Assembly (NCBI RefSeq): GCF_014205135.1
Contig: NZ_JACHMY010000001.1
Coordinates: forward strand, 7,936,001 to 8,000,000
DNA length: 64,000 bases
From: Kribbella italica
GTDB lineage: Bacteria; Actinomycetota; Actinomycetes; Propionibacteriales; Kribbellaceae
Direction: 5' to 3'
Positions within the stretch are counted from its first letter, which is position 1. Each line of letters starts with the position of its first letter. The notes below the pieces were generated by a model. That model made no database searches. It worked only from the letters and a program-made list of their open reading frames with translations, and had not been told where the DNA came from. Positions 1 to 7,826 of the stretch are shown one piece after another. The translations under genes and the position numbers were made by a program.

Positions 1-608
1 GCCAGGAGCGCGGCCCCGGCGGCCTGGCTCATCCCGCCCTCGGACCCGCCGAGCAGGAACACGCCCGGATGCCGCTTCCCGTCCGGCTTCGGCAGGAACA
101 GCCGCCCGACCACCTTGTCCTTCGCCAACGTCAGCGTCCGGACGGTGACCTCGTCGGTCGCCCACCGCCGGGTCTGCGTCGCCGTGGCGAGCGTCTTCTC
201 GCCGTCCCGCACGCTGATCCGCACCACTTCGCGCGGCCCGTCGCCGTTCACCTCGGGCAGGTAGAGCTGCCGCTGCGGGTCGCCGTCCGGCGGATTCATC
301 GCCCAGAACAACCCCATCCCGTCCACCCCGGCGTAGCTCTCACTCACCGGCGCGGTCCGGTCGAGGTCGACGAACCCATGGTCATCAGCCTTGTACGACG
401 CCGAGGCGCGCCAGTTCTTCCCCGCCTGATCGGTAGCCTCCGCCACCACCTCGACCCGGTCGCCACCACCCAGCCCGCTGACCTTCACGTGAGCCACCGC
501 ATCAGCCGGCACCACAGCCGGCCCCAAGTCGACCCGCACCTCACCCGGCCCGGAACACCCGGCGACCAGCAGCAGCACCAGAACCACCAGCACGCGACGC
601 ATCCACAT
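1..608 (-). CDS. lipoprotein of the acyl-CoA thioesterase/BAAT hydrolase type, N-terminal part
   Basis: The reading frame stays open to the window edge, so only about 202 N-terminal residues are visible. The start is ATG 608 (or ATG 602, two codons later). A short hydrophobic signal ends in a lipobox (LLVAGC), so the protein is probably exported and lipid-anchored. Residues about 20-130 look like the Ig-like N-terminal domain of the acyl-CoA thioesterase/bile-acid-CoA:amino acid N-acyltransferase (BAAT) family. Near residue 190 comes the start of an alpha/beta-hydrolase fold with a GVFLLGGSEGG-like strand and oxyanion loop. The nucleophile region lies outside the window. The family assignment rests on overall pattern; the substrate is unknown. 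Confidence 0.6.
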   Translation of the reverse strand, partial: MWMRRVLVVLVLLLVAGCSGPGEVRVDLGPAVVPADAVAHVKVSGLGGGDRVEVVAEATDQAGKNWRASASYKADDHGFVDLDRTAPVSESYAGVDGMGLFWAMNPPDGDPQRQLYLPEVNGDGPREVVRISVRDGEKTLATATQTRRWATDEVTVRTLTLAKDKVVGRLFLPKPDGKRHPGVFLLGGSEGGMSQAAGAALL

Positions 609-791
609 CACCCCACCAACCGGTCTACACCTCCCACAGGTCACCCGCCGCCGCGGCGAGTCGCCGACGTGCACCACTGATCAAGCAGCGGCGGCCGCCC
701 AAGCCCACGCTCAGAGACACCGCCCGGGACAGCGTTGGAGGGGGTTGACCAGTGATGGGCGTCGGCCGGAGCGCGTACGACGGTCGGGGCC

Positions 792-1718
792 TCAGTTCTT
801 GAAGGCCCGGCGGTAGGCGCTGGGGGTGGTCTTGAGGGCCGACTGGAAGCGGCGGCGGAGGTTGACCGCGGTGGAGAGGCCGACCTGGTGGGCGATGGTC
901 TCGACGGGGAGGTCGGTGGTCTCGAGGAGTTGGCGGGTGCGGGCGATGCGTTGGGCGAGCAGCCACTGGCCCGGGGTGGTCCCGAGTTGTTCGGTGAAGC
1001 GGCGGGTGAGGGTCCGGGGCGACATCGCGGAGCGGGCGGCGAGGTCGTCGACGGTCAACGGCTCGGACAACCGGTCGGCCGCCCAGTCGAGCAGTGGACC
1101 GAGGGAATCGACGGCGGGGCTGGGCGTTTCGACCCGGTACTGGATCTGCCCGCCCTCGCGCTGCGGCGGCATCACCATCCGCCGCGCCACGCGGGCGGCG
1201 TACGCGGCGCCGTGATCGGTGCGGACCAGGTGCAGGCACAGATCGAGCCCGGTGCCGGAGCCCGCGCTGGTGGCGAGGTCGCCGTGGTCGATGTAGAGCA
1301 CATCAGGATCAACCCGTACGGCGGGGAACCGGCGCTGCAACTCGTCGCCGTACGCCCAGTGCGTGGTCGCAGCCCGCCCGTCCAGCAGACCGGTCGCGGC
1401 CAGCGCGAACGCACCGGAGCAGATGCTGACCAGGCGAGCCCCACGCCGATGGGCCCGCTGCAGCGCGCGAAGGACAGCCGTCGATGGCGGTTCGTCGATC
1501 GGCAACCAGCCCGGCAGGATCACCGTGTCGGCGCGATCGACTGCCCGCAGCCCCGCCGGCACGACCAGGTCGAAACCGTTCGTGGTCGGCACGGCGCCCG
1601 GCGTCTCTGTGCACACGCTGAAGCGGTAGTCGTCGCCGCGGAACACACCCGCCGCACAGCCCAGCTCGAACGTGCTCTGCGGCGCCTTGACCAGCGCGAC
1701 GACCCGATGAACCGCCAT
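792..1718 (-). CDS. GlxA/FtrA-type AraC family transcriptional regulator
   Basis: 308 residues. Residues about 5-170 form a DJ-1/PfpI (class I amidotransferase-like) domain, with the elbow ISICSGAFALAATGLLDGR-type segment around residue 100. Residues about 215-308 are an AraC-type double helix-turn-helix, with the usual second-helix signature ending in FQSALKTTPSAYRRAF. Proteins of this build are cytoplasmic regulators that sense a ligand through the DJ-1 domain; the ligand here is unknown. The gene starts at ATG 1718 and has no Shine-Dalgarno. A TACTTT box ends 6 bases upstream, so the mRNA is probably leaderless. It diverges from a small cupin gene across 71 bp that contains an inverted repeat, which suggests it controls that cupin. 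Confidence 0.85.
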   Translation of the reverse strand: MAVHRVVALVKAPQSTFELGCAAGVFRGDDYRFSVCTETPGAVPTTNGFDLVVPAGLRAVDRADTVILPGWLPIDEPPSTAVLRALQRAHRRGARLVSICSGAFALAATGLLDGRAATTHWAYGDELQRRFPAVRVDPDVLYIDHGDLATSAGSGTGLDLCLHLVRTDHGAAYAARVARRMVMPPQREGGQIQYRVETPSPAVDSLGPLLDWAADRLSEPLTVDDLAARSAMSPRTLTRRFTEQLGTTPGQWLLAQRIARTRQLLETTDLPVETIAHQVGLSTAVNLRRRFQSALKTTPSAYRRAFKN

Positions 1719-1724
1719 GGCAAA

Positions 1725-1730
1725 AAAGTA
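1725..1730 (-). promoter_or_regulatory. -10 box for leaderless GlxA-type regulator
   Basis: On the minus strand TACTTT matches TANNNT and is followed by 6 bases and then the ATG at 1718. This is the spacing expected when transcription begins at the start codon. Confidence 0.45.
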
Positions 1731-1756
1731 CCCGATGAAGACTTTCCTGACACTGT

Positions 1757-1787
1757 CTGCCAGTCATCCATCGCGGCAGGCTGGCAG
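1757..1787. promoter_or_regulatory. inverted repeat in the GlxA/cupin divergent promoter
   Basis: CTGCCAG (1757-1763) and CTGGCAG (1781-1787) are a perfect 7-bp inverted repeat with centres 24 bp apart. The right arm ends 2 bases before the cupin start codon. It could be the operator of the divergent AraC-type regulator, or a hairpin in the cupin leader. Confidence 0.4.
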
Positions 1788-1789
1788 TC

Positions 1790-2104
1790 ATGGACTTCGA
1801 GTGGACCACCCCAGCGGACGACCGACCGACCCGAGAGATCTTCCCCGGAATCCGGCTGCGCTCGCTGTGGAAAAGCCCCGCCGGCGCCTCGGCCCACGTC
1901 CTGGAAATGGATCCGGGCTCAACCTGGCAAGGCGTCGACGTGCACGAGCCGGGTCCCGAAGAGGTGTACGTCGTCGACGGTGTCTTCAACGACGGCCTGC
2001 GCGACTACCCGGCCGGGAGCTTCATCCACTGCCCGGCCGGCAGCCGCCACATCCCTCAAACCACCGAGGGCTGCACGATCTTCGTCTTCTACCCCGAAGG
2101 CTAG
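1790..2104 (+). CDS. small cupin-domain protein
   Basis: 104 residues starting at ATG 1790. One cupin barrel fills the protein, with a first motif around VHEPGPEEVYVVDGVF and a second ending in the HCPAGSRHIPQT region. The layout resembles the cupin of ChrR-type anti-sigma factors and related single-domain metal-binding cupins. No zinc anti-sigma N-terminal domain is present, so it is more likely a stand-alone small-molecule binding or dioxygenase-like cupin. It is expressed away from the GlxA-type regulator and meets the pirin gene tail to tail, the two sharing stop-codon bases at 2101-2104. Fold assignment is good; function is unknown. Confidence 0.75.
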   Translation: MDFEWTTPADDRPTREIFPGIRLRSLWKSPAGASAHVLEMDPGSTWQGVDVHEPGPEEVYVVDGVFNDGLRDYPAGSFIHCPAGSRHIPQTTEGCTIFVFYPEG

Positions 2105-3087
2105 TTCGACTCGCGCAGGTCGGTCGGAGCACCGTGTACGGCGGGGATCGTGCCGAGCCTCCCCGCCTGGAAGTCCTCGAAGGCCTGGACGACCTCGTCG
2201 CGCGTGTTCATCACGAACGGCCCGGCCATCGCGACGGGCTCGCGAATCGGCCGGCCGCCGAGCACCAGGACGTCGAGGTTCGGCTCCGCCACCGGCTGCG
2301 ACGGCGACGCCGCCGTCCGGATCGTGTCGCCAGGACCGAAGACAGCGAGCTGCCCCTTGCGGAACGGCCGCCGCTCAGCACCCACCGTGCCCTGACCGGC
2401 CAAGACGTACACGAGCGCGTTGTAGTCCGCCTGCCAAGGCAGCACCATCTCCGCCCCCGGGCTCACCGAGGCGTGCACCAGCGTGATCGGCGTGTGCGTC
2501 GACCCCGGCCCGTCGTACCCGCCGACCGAACCGGCGATGACCCGGATCAGCGCACCACCGTCCGGCGTCGACAGCAGCGCCGAGTCGCCACCGCGAATGT
2601 CCTGGTACCGCGGCGCCGCCCACTTCTGCGCCTTCGGCAGGTTCACCCACAGCTGGATCCCGTGGAACAGTCCGCCGCTCACGACGAGGTGCTCAGGCGG
2701 GGTCTCGATGTGCAGCAAGCCCGAACCGGCCGTCATCCACTGGGTGTCGCCGTTGGTGATCACACCACCGTTGCCCTGGGAGTCCTGGTGCTCCATGATC
2801 CCGTCGAGCATGTAGGTGACGGTCTCGAAGCCGCGGTGCGGGTGCCACGGCGTGCCCTTCGGCTCGCCCGGCGCGTACTCGACCTCGCCCATCTGGTCCA
2901 TGTGGATGAACGGGTCGAGGTCCCGCAGGTCCACGCCCGCGAAGGCCCGGCGGACGGGGAAGCCCTCGCCCTCGTACCCGCTCGGGGCCGACGTCACCGA
3001 GCGGACCGCGCGCTCACGGGACACGGCCGGGTCGGGCTGGTGGACGCGGGGCAGCACGGTGATGTCGCTGACGGTCACGGCAGGCAT
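2101..3087 (-). CDS. pirin family protein
   Basis: 328 residues. ATG 3087 is chosen because GAGGAG (3099-3094) lies 6 bases upstream; an in-frame ATG at 3132 would add 15 unlikely residues that overlap the promoter. It has the bicupin pirin layout: the N-terminal motif with DPFIHMDQMGEVEY and HPHRGFETVTYMLDG, an HQDSQGN-type segment, and the C-terminal pirin_C half. Bacterial pirins are cytoplasmic metal-binding proteins; some have quercetinase or redox-regulatory activity. The promoter holds an AT-rich near-palindrome typical of redox-responsive regulators, but no cognate regulator is adjacent. Confidence 0.92.
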   Translation of the reverse strand: MPAVTVSDITVLPRVHQPDPAVSRERAVRSVTSAPSGYEGEGFPVRRAFAGVDLRDLDPFIHMDQMGEVEYAPGEPKGTPWHPHRGFETVTYMLDGIMEHQDSQGNGGVITNGDTQWMTAGSGLLHIETPPEHLVVSGGLFHGIQLWVNLPKAQKWAAPRYQDIRGGDSALLSTPDGGALIRVIAGSVGGYDGPGSTHTPITLVHASVSPGAEMVLPWQADYNALVYVLAGQGTVGAERRPFRKGQLAVFGPGDTIRTAASPSQPVAEPNLDVLVLGGRPIREPVAMAGPFVMNTRDEVVQAFEDFQAGRLGTIPAVHGAPTDLRESN

Positions 3088-3109
3088 GAAGGTCTCCTCG
3101 CTGAGCAGG

Positions 3110-3127
3110 TAGTTAAAGAATAAACTA
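3110..3127. promoter_or_regulatory. AT-rich inverted repeat upstream of pirin
   Basis: TAGTTAAAGAATAAACTA is an imperfect palindrome (6 of 7 arm positions pair) in otherwise GC-rich DNA. It lies 23 bp upstream of the pirin start. It resembles the TAGTT...AACTA operators of MarR/HxlR-type regulators. Confidence 0.4.
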
Positions 3128-3168
3128 ACCACCGCAACCTCAGCAAGAGCGCGGACATTCCGGACACG

Positions 3169-3200
3169 GCGAAGGGCCGGGCAGCCGCCCGGCCCTTCGC
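3169..3200 (-). terminator. hairpin terminator after the MMPL gene
   Basis: A perfect 14-bp stem (3169-3182 with 3187-3200) has a 4-base loop. It lies 29 bp beyond the MMPL stop codon. It lacks a long U tract, as is usual in actinomycetes. It also sits between MMPL transcription and the pirin promoter. Confidence 0.8.
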
Positions 3201-3228
3201 TCGCGCACGCCGTACGCCCGGCCCTGCC

Positions 3229-5418
3229 TCAGGCGCCGACGAGATCCTTCTCGGCCGGCTTCCCGGCCTCGTCCACGCGCAGGGACTCGCCCTCGATGTC
3301 GACCTTCGGGGTGATCCGGTCGAGCCACTTCGGGAACCACCAGGCGCGGTCGCCGAGCAGCGACAGCACCGCCGGGACGATCGTCATCCGGACCACGAAC
3401 GCGTCGATCAGGACGCCGACGGTCAGCCCGAAGCCGATCGTCTTGATGATCGGGTCGTGCACCAGGATGAAGCCCGCGAACACCGCCGCCATGATCAGCG
3501 CGGCCGCGGTCACCACCCGGGCGCCGTGCCCGACGCCGGCGACGGTCGCCTCGGTGGCGTGCTTGCCGTGCACGAACTCCTCGCGGACCCGGGACACGAT
3601 GAACACCTCGTAGTCCATCGCCAGGCCGAACAGGATGCCCATCATGATGATCGGCAGGAAGCTGACCAGCGGGCCGGGCGAGTCCACCCCGAACAGCGCC
3701 GCGCCCCAGCCGAGCTGGAAGACGCCGACGGTGATGCCGAACGTCGCGCCGATCGTCAGCAGGAAGCCCAGCGTCGCCTTCAGCGGGACGAGGATCGACC
3801 GGAACGCCAGCAGGAGCAGCAGGAACGACAACCCGATCACGACCAGCAGGTACGTCGGGAGCGCGTCGGTCAGCTTCTGCGAGACGTCGACACCGATCGC
3901 CGTGTTGCCGGTGATCGAGATGTCGGCGCCGTTGGCCGACAGCGGCTTGAGCGTGTCCCGCAGGTCACCGACCAGGTCGGCGGTCTGCTCGCTCGCCGGC
4001 CCGCTGGCCGGGATCACGCTGATCAGCCGGGTCGCGCCGTCCTCGCTCGCCGGGCCGGGCTGCGCCGCGACGATGTCCTTCAGGCCCTTCGTCGCGCCGA
4101 GCACCTGACCGACCAGCGCCTCGGACTGCTGGGCGTTCGGCGTCTTGACGACGACCACGAGCGGGCCGTTCGAGCCCGGACCGAAGGCGGCCGCGGACAG
4201 GTCGTACGCGATCCGCTGGTTCGAGCTCTCCGACGCGGTCGCTCCGTCCGGCATCGCCAGCCGCATGTCCTGCACCGGCAGCGCCAGCGCGCCGAGCCCG
4301 AGGATGCCCAGGGCAACGATCGGGACGCGGAAGCGGGTCACCAGCCGGGCCCAGCGGAAGCCGAAGCCCTCCTTGGCGGCGACCGGCTCGGCCGCGTGGG
4401 CGCCGTGGTTCCGGAGCTTGCGCGGCAGCACCCGGTTGCCGACGAAGCCGAGCATGGCCGGAAGCAGCGTCAGGGCTACCAGTACGGCGGTCAGCACGGT
4501 CGCGGCCGCGGCCAGACCCATCGCGGTCAGGAACGGTACGCCGACCAGGCTCAGCCCGGCCAGCGCGATCACGACCGTCGCACCGGCGAACAGGACGGCG
4601 GAGCCGGCGGTCGCCGTCGCCCGCGCGACCGACTCCTCCGGATCCATGCCCTCGGCGAGTTGCGAGCGGTGCCGCGAGCTGATGAACAACGCGTAGTCGA
4701 TGCCGACGGCCAGGCCGAGCATCAGCGCGAGGATCGGCGCGGTCGACGAGACCTCGGTGAACGCGGTGACCAGGAACAGCCCGGCCATGCCGGCCAGTAC
4801 GCCGATGAGTGCCGTCAGCAACGTCATGCCCGCGGCCACGAGTGAGCCGAAGGTGATCACCAGGATGACGGCCGCGATCGCGACGCCGATGATCTCGGTG
4901 CTGCCGATCTCCGGCGGCCCACCGACCACGGCGCCGCCCGGGACGACCTGGAGGTCGCCGGAGCTGAGCGCGTTCAGTCCGTCGTACGCCTTGGTGCTCT
5001 CCTCGGAGAGCTGGTCGGCGGACTTGGTGAACGAGACCTGGATGAGTCCGGTCGAACCGTCCTGGCTGATCGCCTTGGCGGTGTACGGGTCGACGGCGCC
5101 GGCGACCTCGGGGACCTTGGCCACCTTGGCGACGGTGACACCGACCGCGGCCTTGACCTGCGGGTCCATCAGCGTCTTGCCGGCCGGGGCCTTGACGACC
5201 ACGCTCGCCGACGCGCCGCTGGCGGCCGGCATGTCCTTGGCCAGCGCGTCGAGCGCTCGCTGCGACTCGGTGCCCGGGATCGAGAACGTGTTCGCGGTCT
5301 GGCCGCCCAGGGTCAGCGCGCCGACCCCGAGCAGGACCAGCACGAAGGTCCAGATCGCGGCGACGAGCCGCCGGCGTTGGTAGGAGAACCGGCCGAGCCG
5401 GTACAGGAGATTGGCCAT
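3229..5418 (-). CDS. MMPL family (RND-type) membrane transporter
   Basis: 729 residues, close to the usual length for actinobacterial MMPL exporters. Layout: one N-terminal membrane helix (about 17-37), a large extracytoplasmic loop, a first block of five to six helices (about 175-325), another extracytoplasmic domain (about 380-515), and a second block (about 520-690). The GIDYALFISSRHRS segment near residue 240 and the AMDYEVFIVSRVRE segment near 605 are the paired MMPL signatures; their aspartates belong to the proton-relay DY pairs. Such proteins export lipids or drugs using the proton gradient. It is preceded by a TetR gene in the same direction, which probably represses it. The substrate is unknown. 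Confidence 0.92.
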   Translation of the reverse strand: MANLLYRLGRFSYQRRRLVAAIWTFVLVLLGVGALTLGGQTANTFSIPGTESQRALDALAKDMPAASGASASVVVKAPAGKTLMDPQVKAAVGVTVAKVAKVPEVAGAVDPYTAKAISQDGSTGLIQVSFTKSADQLSEESTKAYDGLNALSSGDLQVVPGGAVVGGPPEIGSTEIIGVAIAAVILVITFGSLVAAGMTLLTALIGVLAGMAGLFLVTAFTEVSSTAPILALMLGLAVGIDYALFISSRHRSQLAEGMDPEESVARATATAGSAVLFAGATVVIALAGLSLVGVPFLTAMGLAAAATVLTAVLVALTLLPAMLGFVGNRVLPRKLRNHGAHAAEPVAAKEGFGFRWARLVTRFRVPIVALGILGLGALALPVQDMRLAMPDGATASESSNQRIAYDLSAAAFGPGSNGPLVVVVKTPNAQQSEALVGQVLGATKGLKDIVAAQPGPASEDGATRLISVIPASGPASEQTADLVGDLRDTLKPLSANGADISITGNTAIGVDVSQKLTDALPTYLLVVIGLSFLLLLLAFRSILVPLKATLGFLLTIGATFGITVGVFQLGWGAALFGVDSPGPLVSFLPIIMMGILFGLAMDYEVFIVSRVREEFVHGKHATEATVAGVGHGARVVTAAALIMAAVFAGFILVHDPIIKTIGFGLTVGVLIDAFVVRMTIVPAVLSLLGDRAWWFPKWLDRITPKVDIEGESLRVDEAGKPAEKDLVGA

Positions 5419-5569
5419 CAGTCGCTACATCCGTTTCGGGTGGGCCGGGCGGGCAAGGGATTCAGGCGGGGCGGCCGGGGAGCTGGCAAGTGATCGAGTC
5501 GGGGGTGGTGAGGGGCAAGGGAATGAGGCGGGGGCGTTGGCAAGGAGTGGCGAGGTGCCGGCGAGGGGT

Positions 5570-6145
5570 TCACGCGGGCCGGCCCGGTGGTCTGAGCAGG
5601 CGGCGGAGTGCCGTGTTACAGAGCTCCAGCAGTTCGGCGTCGGAGCGTTCGCCCGGGTGCCGGCACTCGCCGAGCAGGCCGTTGATGGCGAACTTGGCGA
5701 CGTCCAGCTCGAGCTGGTCGTGGCTCTGGCCGGCCATGATCTCGGTCAGCCGGATGCCCTCGCCGATCAGCTCGGCGAACTCGGGCATCTCGTCGATCGT
5801 CGGCAGGATGTCGGACAGTACGGCGATCAGCCCGCGCGCGCCGACCGCCAGCTCGCTGAACCGCACGATCGCGAGCTCCTGCGCCTCCTCGGCGGGCAGC
5901 CGCTCGGCCTCGGCGATGACTTCCTTGAGCGCCTGCTTGGACGGCTCGAGCGCGGCGGCCAGGACGGCGGCCTTGCCGTTGAAGTGGTAGAGCACGGTCG
6001 CCTTCGAACAGCCGGCCGCGGTCGCGATGTCCTGCAGCGAGGTCGCGCTGTACCCCTTGCTCGCGAACAGGGCGACCGCCTGCTGCTCGATCTCCCGCCG
6101 GGTGCGCTCGCGGGCGGGGGTGTTCTCTGCCATGTCAACCAGCAT
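5570..6145 (-). CDS. TetR family repressor of the MMPL exporter
   Basis: About 191 residues from ATG 6145, or 187 from ATG 6133; neither has a Shine-Dalgarno. Residues about 10-60 are the TetR helix-turn-helix (VALFASKGYSATSLQDIATAAGCSKATVLYHF pattern). The rest is the variable ligand-binding domain. The gene lies 151 bp upstream of the MMPL gene on the same strand, and a strong palindrome sits directly in front of it. That arrangement indicates autorepression and control of the exporter, with derepression by a compound related to the transported one. Confidence 0.9.
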   Translation of the reverse strand: MLVDMAENTPARERTRREIEQQAVALFASKGYSATSLQDIATAAGCSKATVLYHFNGKAAVLAAALEPSKQALKEVIAEAERLPAEEAQELAIVRFSELAVGARGLIAVLSDILPTIDEMPEFAELIGEGIRLTEIMAGQSHDQLELDVAKFAINGLLGECRHPGERSDAELLELCNTALRRLLRPPGRPA

Positions 6146-6148
6146 GGC

Positions 6149-6181
6149 TGACCGATCGGCCAGTTTTCAACCGATCGGTCA
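6149..6181. promoter_or_regulatory. TetR operator
   Basis: TGACCGATCGG (6149-6159) and CCGATCGGTCA (6171-6181) are a perfect 11-bp inverted repeat separated by 11 bases. It begins 3 bases upstream of the possible TetR start. The inner GACCGATCGG arms are typical of operators for TetR proteins paired with MMPL exporters. Confidence 0.85.
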
Positions 6182-6537
6182 GGAGTTGTGGTGCGGGTCA
6201 CGGTGCTCGGGATGGGGCTGGGGGTGGTTTGGGTTGTTGGTTGGGCGCGGGAGGAGGTGGGCTGGGGGCGAGGCAAGCTCGCGGATGTGCGCTGGGGTGG
6301 GGATTCGTGAGCCTCTCGGCAGGTTGGTCCGAGAGCAGCTGTGCGGGGGTCGGGGGTCGGTACTTGCTGTGGCAGATGTGGTTCGGCGGTGGTGCTCGTG
6401 GTCGGGAGCCGTGGGCGGCGGTGGTGGACGTGAATCGGAAGGGCGGATGTGGGCTTGCCGCTCCTCTCAAGTAGTTGCTGGCGTGTGGTGCTGGGTAGGT
6501 CACGGGGTCGGTGGGAGGCGTGGCAGACTCCTGTGCT
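6182..6537. other. non-coding spacer between tetR operator and folD
   Basis: About 355 bp, strongly G-rich on the plus strand. I see no convincing gene, hairpin or repeat. The short open frames here are proline- or glycine-rich and look like by-products of base composition. The last part must hold the folD promoter. Confidence 0.5.
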
Positions 6538-7401
6538 GTGACGGCTCAGGTTTTGGATGGCAAGGCGACGGCGGCGGCGATCAAGGACGAGCTCAAGGTG
6601 CGGGTGACCAAGCTCGCGGAGCAGGGGATCGTGCCGGGGCTCGGGACGATTCTGGTCGGGGACGATCCGGGGAGCCGGGCGTACGTCGCGGGCAAGCACC
6701 GGGACTGTGCGGCGGTGGGGATCTCCTCGATCGAGGTCGAGCTGCCGGCCGACACCACGCAGGACGAGATCGCCGCGAAGGTCCGTGAGCTGAACGAGAA
6801 CCCGGCCTGCACCGGCTTCATCGTCCAGCTGCCGCTGCCCAAGCACGTCGACACCAACGAGATCCTCGGCCTGATCGACCCGCTCAAGGACGCCGACGGC
6901 CTGCACCCGGTCAGCCTCGGCAAGCTGGTCCTCGGCCAGGAAGGCCCGCTGCCCTGTACGCCGAAAGGCTGCGTCGAGATCCTCCGCCGGTACGACGTAC
7001 CGATCGCCGGCGCCCACGTGGTCGTGGTCGGCCGCGGCGTCACCGCCGGGCGGCCGATGGGCCTGCTGTTCACCCGCAAGTCCGAGAACGCGACCGTCAC
7101 CCAGTGCCACACCGGCACCAAGGACCTCGCCTCCGTGGTCCGCACCGGCGACATCGTGATCGCCGCCGCCGGATCGGCCGGGCTGATCACCGCCGACATG
7201 GTGAAGCCGGGCGCGGTCCTGCTCGACGTCGGCACCAGCCGCAGCGCCGAGGGCAAGATCGTCGGCGACATCGCCCCGGCCGCCCGCGAGGCCGCTGCCT
7301 GGATCGCCCCCATGCCCGGCGGCATCGGCCCGATGACCCGCGCCATGCTCCTCACCAACGTCATCGAAGCCGCCGAAGCAGCCACCGGCTCCGCCGCATG
7401 A
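6538..7401 (+). CDS. folD: bifunctional methylenetetrahydrofolate dehydrogenase/cyclohydrolase
   Basis: 287 residues from GTG 6538. It interconverts 5,10-methylene-THF, methenyl-THF and 10-formyl-THF in the cytoplasmic one-carbon pool. It shows the FolD motifs: a catalytic tyrosine and lysine region (GSRAYVAGKHRDCAAVGI), the GFIVQLPLPKHVD segment, DGLHPVSLGKL, the nucleotide-binding VVVGRGVTAGRPMG loop, and the C-terminal PMPGGIGPMTRAMLL. An upstream in-frame GTG at 6511 would add nine residues absent from the family. A CAGACT hexamer ends nine bases before 6538, so a leaderless start is plausible. The stop overlaps a tiny ORF, and DUF3017 follows, the usual actinobacterial neighbour. Confidence 0.97.
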   Translation: MTAQVLDGKATAAAIKDELKVRVTKLAEQGIVPGLGTILVGDDPGSRAYVAGKHRDCAAVGISSIEVELPADTTQDEIAAKVRELNENPACTGFIVQLPLPKHVDTNEILGLIDPLKDADGLHPVSLGKLVLGQEGPLPCTPKGCVEILRRYDVPIAGAHVVVVGRGVTAGRPMGLLFTRKSENATVTQCHTGTKDLASVVRTGDIVIAAAGSAGLITADMVKPGAVLLDVGTSRSAEGKIVGDIAPAAREAAAWIAPMPGGIGPMTRAMLLTNVIEAAEAATGSAA

Positions 7402-7451
7402 CCACCCCCACGCCGGACGCAGCCGCCTCCCGCCCCGGAACGGTCGGCTGA
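7398..7451 (+). CDS. possible 17-residue coupling peptide between folD and the DUF3017 gene
   Basis: ATG 7398 overlaps the folD stop as ATGA. The frame runs 17 codons (MTTPTPDAAASRPGTVG) to a TGA whose last base is the A of the next gene's ATG (TGATG). It may be a translated coupling peptide. Alternatively it may be the original N-terminus of the DUF3017 protein, separated by a frame change. The peptide is disordered and has no known family. Confidence 0.3.
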   Translation: MTTPTPDAAASRPGTVG

Positions 7452-7729
7452 TGGCCGCCGCGACCGAGCAGCAGCGGCGGAGTGAGTGGCCGTTGGCGAT
7501 CTGTGTGCTGGCAGGGCTGACCGGGCTGGTCATCCTCACGTTCTACAACTGGCGGAACGGCATCCTCACCTTCTCCGGCAGTGTCCTGCTCGCGGGGCTG
7601 CTCCGTCTCGTGCTCAACGACGACCAGGCCGGTCTGCTGCACGTTCGTGGTCGCATGTTCGACGCAGCGCTGCTGCTCGGTGCCGGTGCCGCGATCCTCG
7701 TGCTCGGCCTGATCGTCCCGAACGGCTGA
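7451..7729 (+). CDS. DUF3017 domain membrane protein
   Basis: 92 residues with three predicted membrane helices (about 14-34, 39-57 and 68-89) and almost no loops, matching the small actinobacterial DUF3017 family. It is regularly found directly downstream of folD, as here. Function is unknown. Translation is probably coupled to the preceding short frame through the TGATG overlap, because no Shine-Dalgarno of its own is visible. If the preceding 17 codons are the true N-terminus, the protein would be about 109 residues after a one-base shift. Confidence 0.8.
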   Translation: MAAATEQQRRSEWPLAICVLAGLTGLVILTFYNWRNGILTFSGSVLLAGLLRLVLNDDQAGLLHVRGRMFDAALLLGAGAAILVLGLIVPNG

Positions 7730-7826
7730 CCGAACGGGCACGCTCCAGAATCCGCGGCATCTTTTCTCTCCGCACACGCGTCGTACCCGTGTCGTCACCG
7801 TCCGGTGACGGAGGGGAGAGCGGGAG

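Noticed and set aside
609..791. Spaced CACTGATCAA/TTGACCAGTG inverted repeat behind the GlxA-type gene
   Set aside because: Arms are about 70 bp apart with a mismatch; this can arise by chance and is not placed like a terminator.
3457..4845. Long open frame antisense to the MMPL gene
   Set aside because: It mirrors a conserved transporter; its product is Arg/Gly/Asp-rich low-complexity sequence, as expected from high-GC antisense frames.
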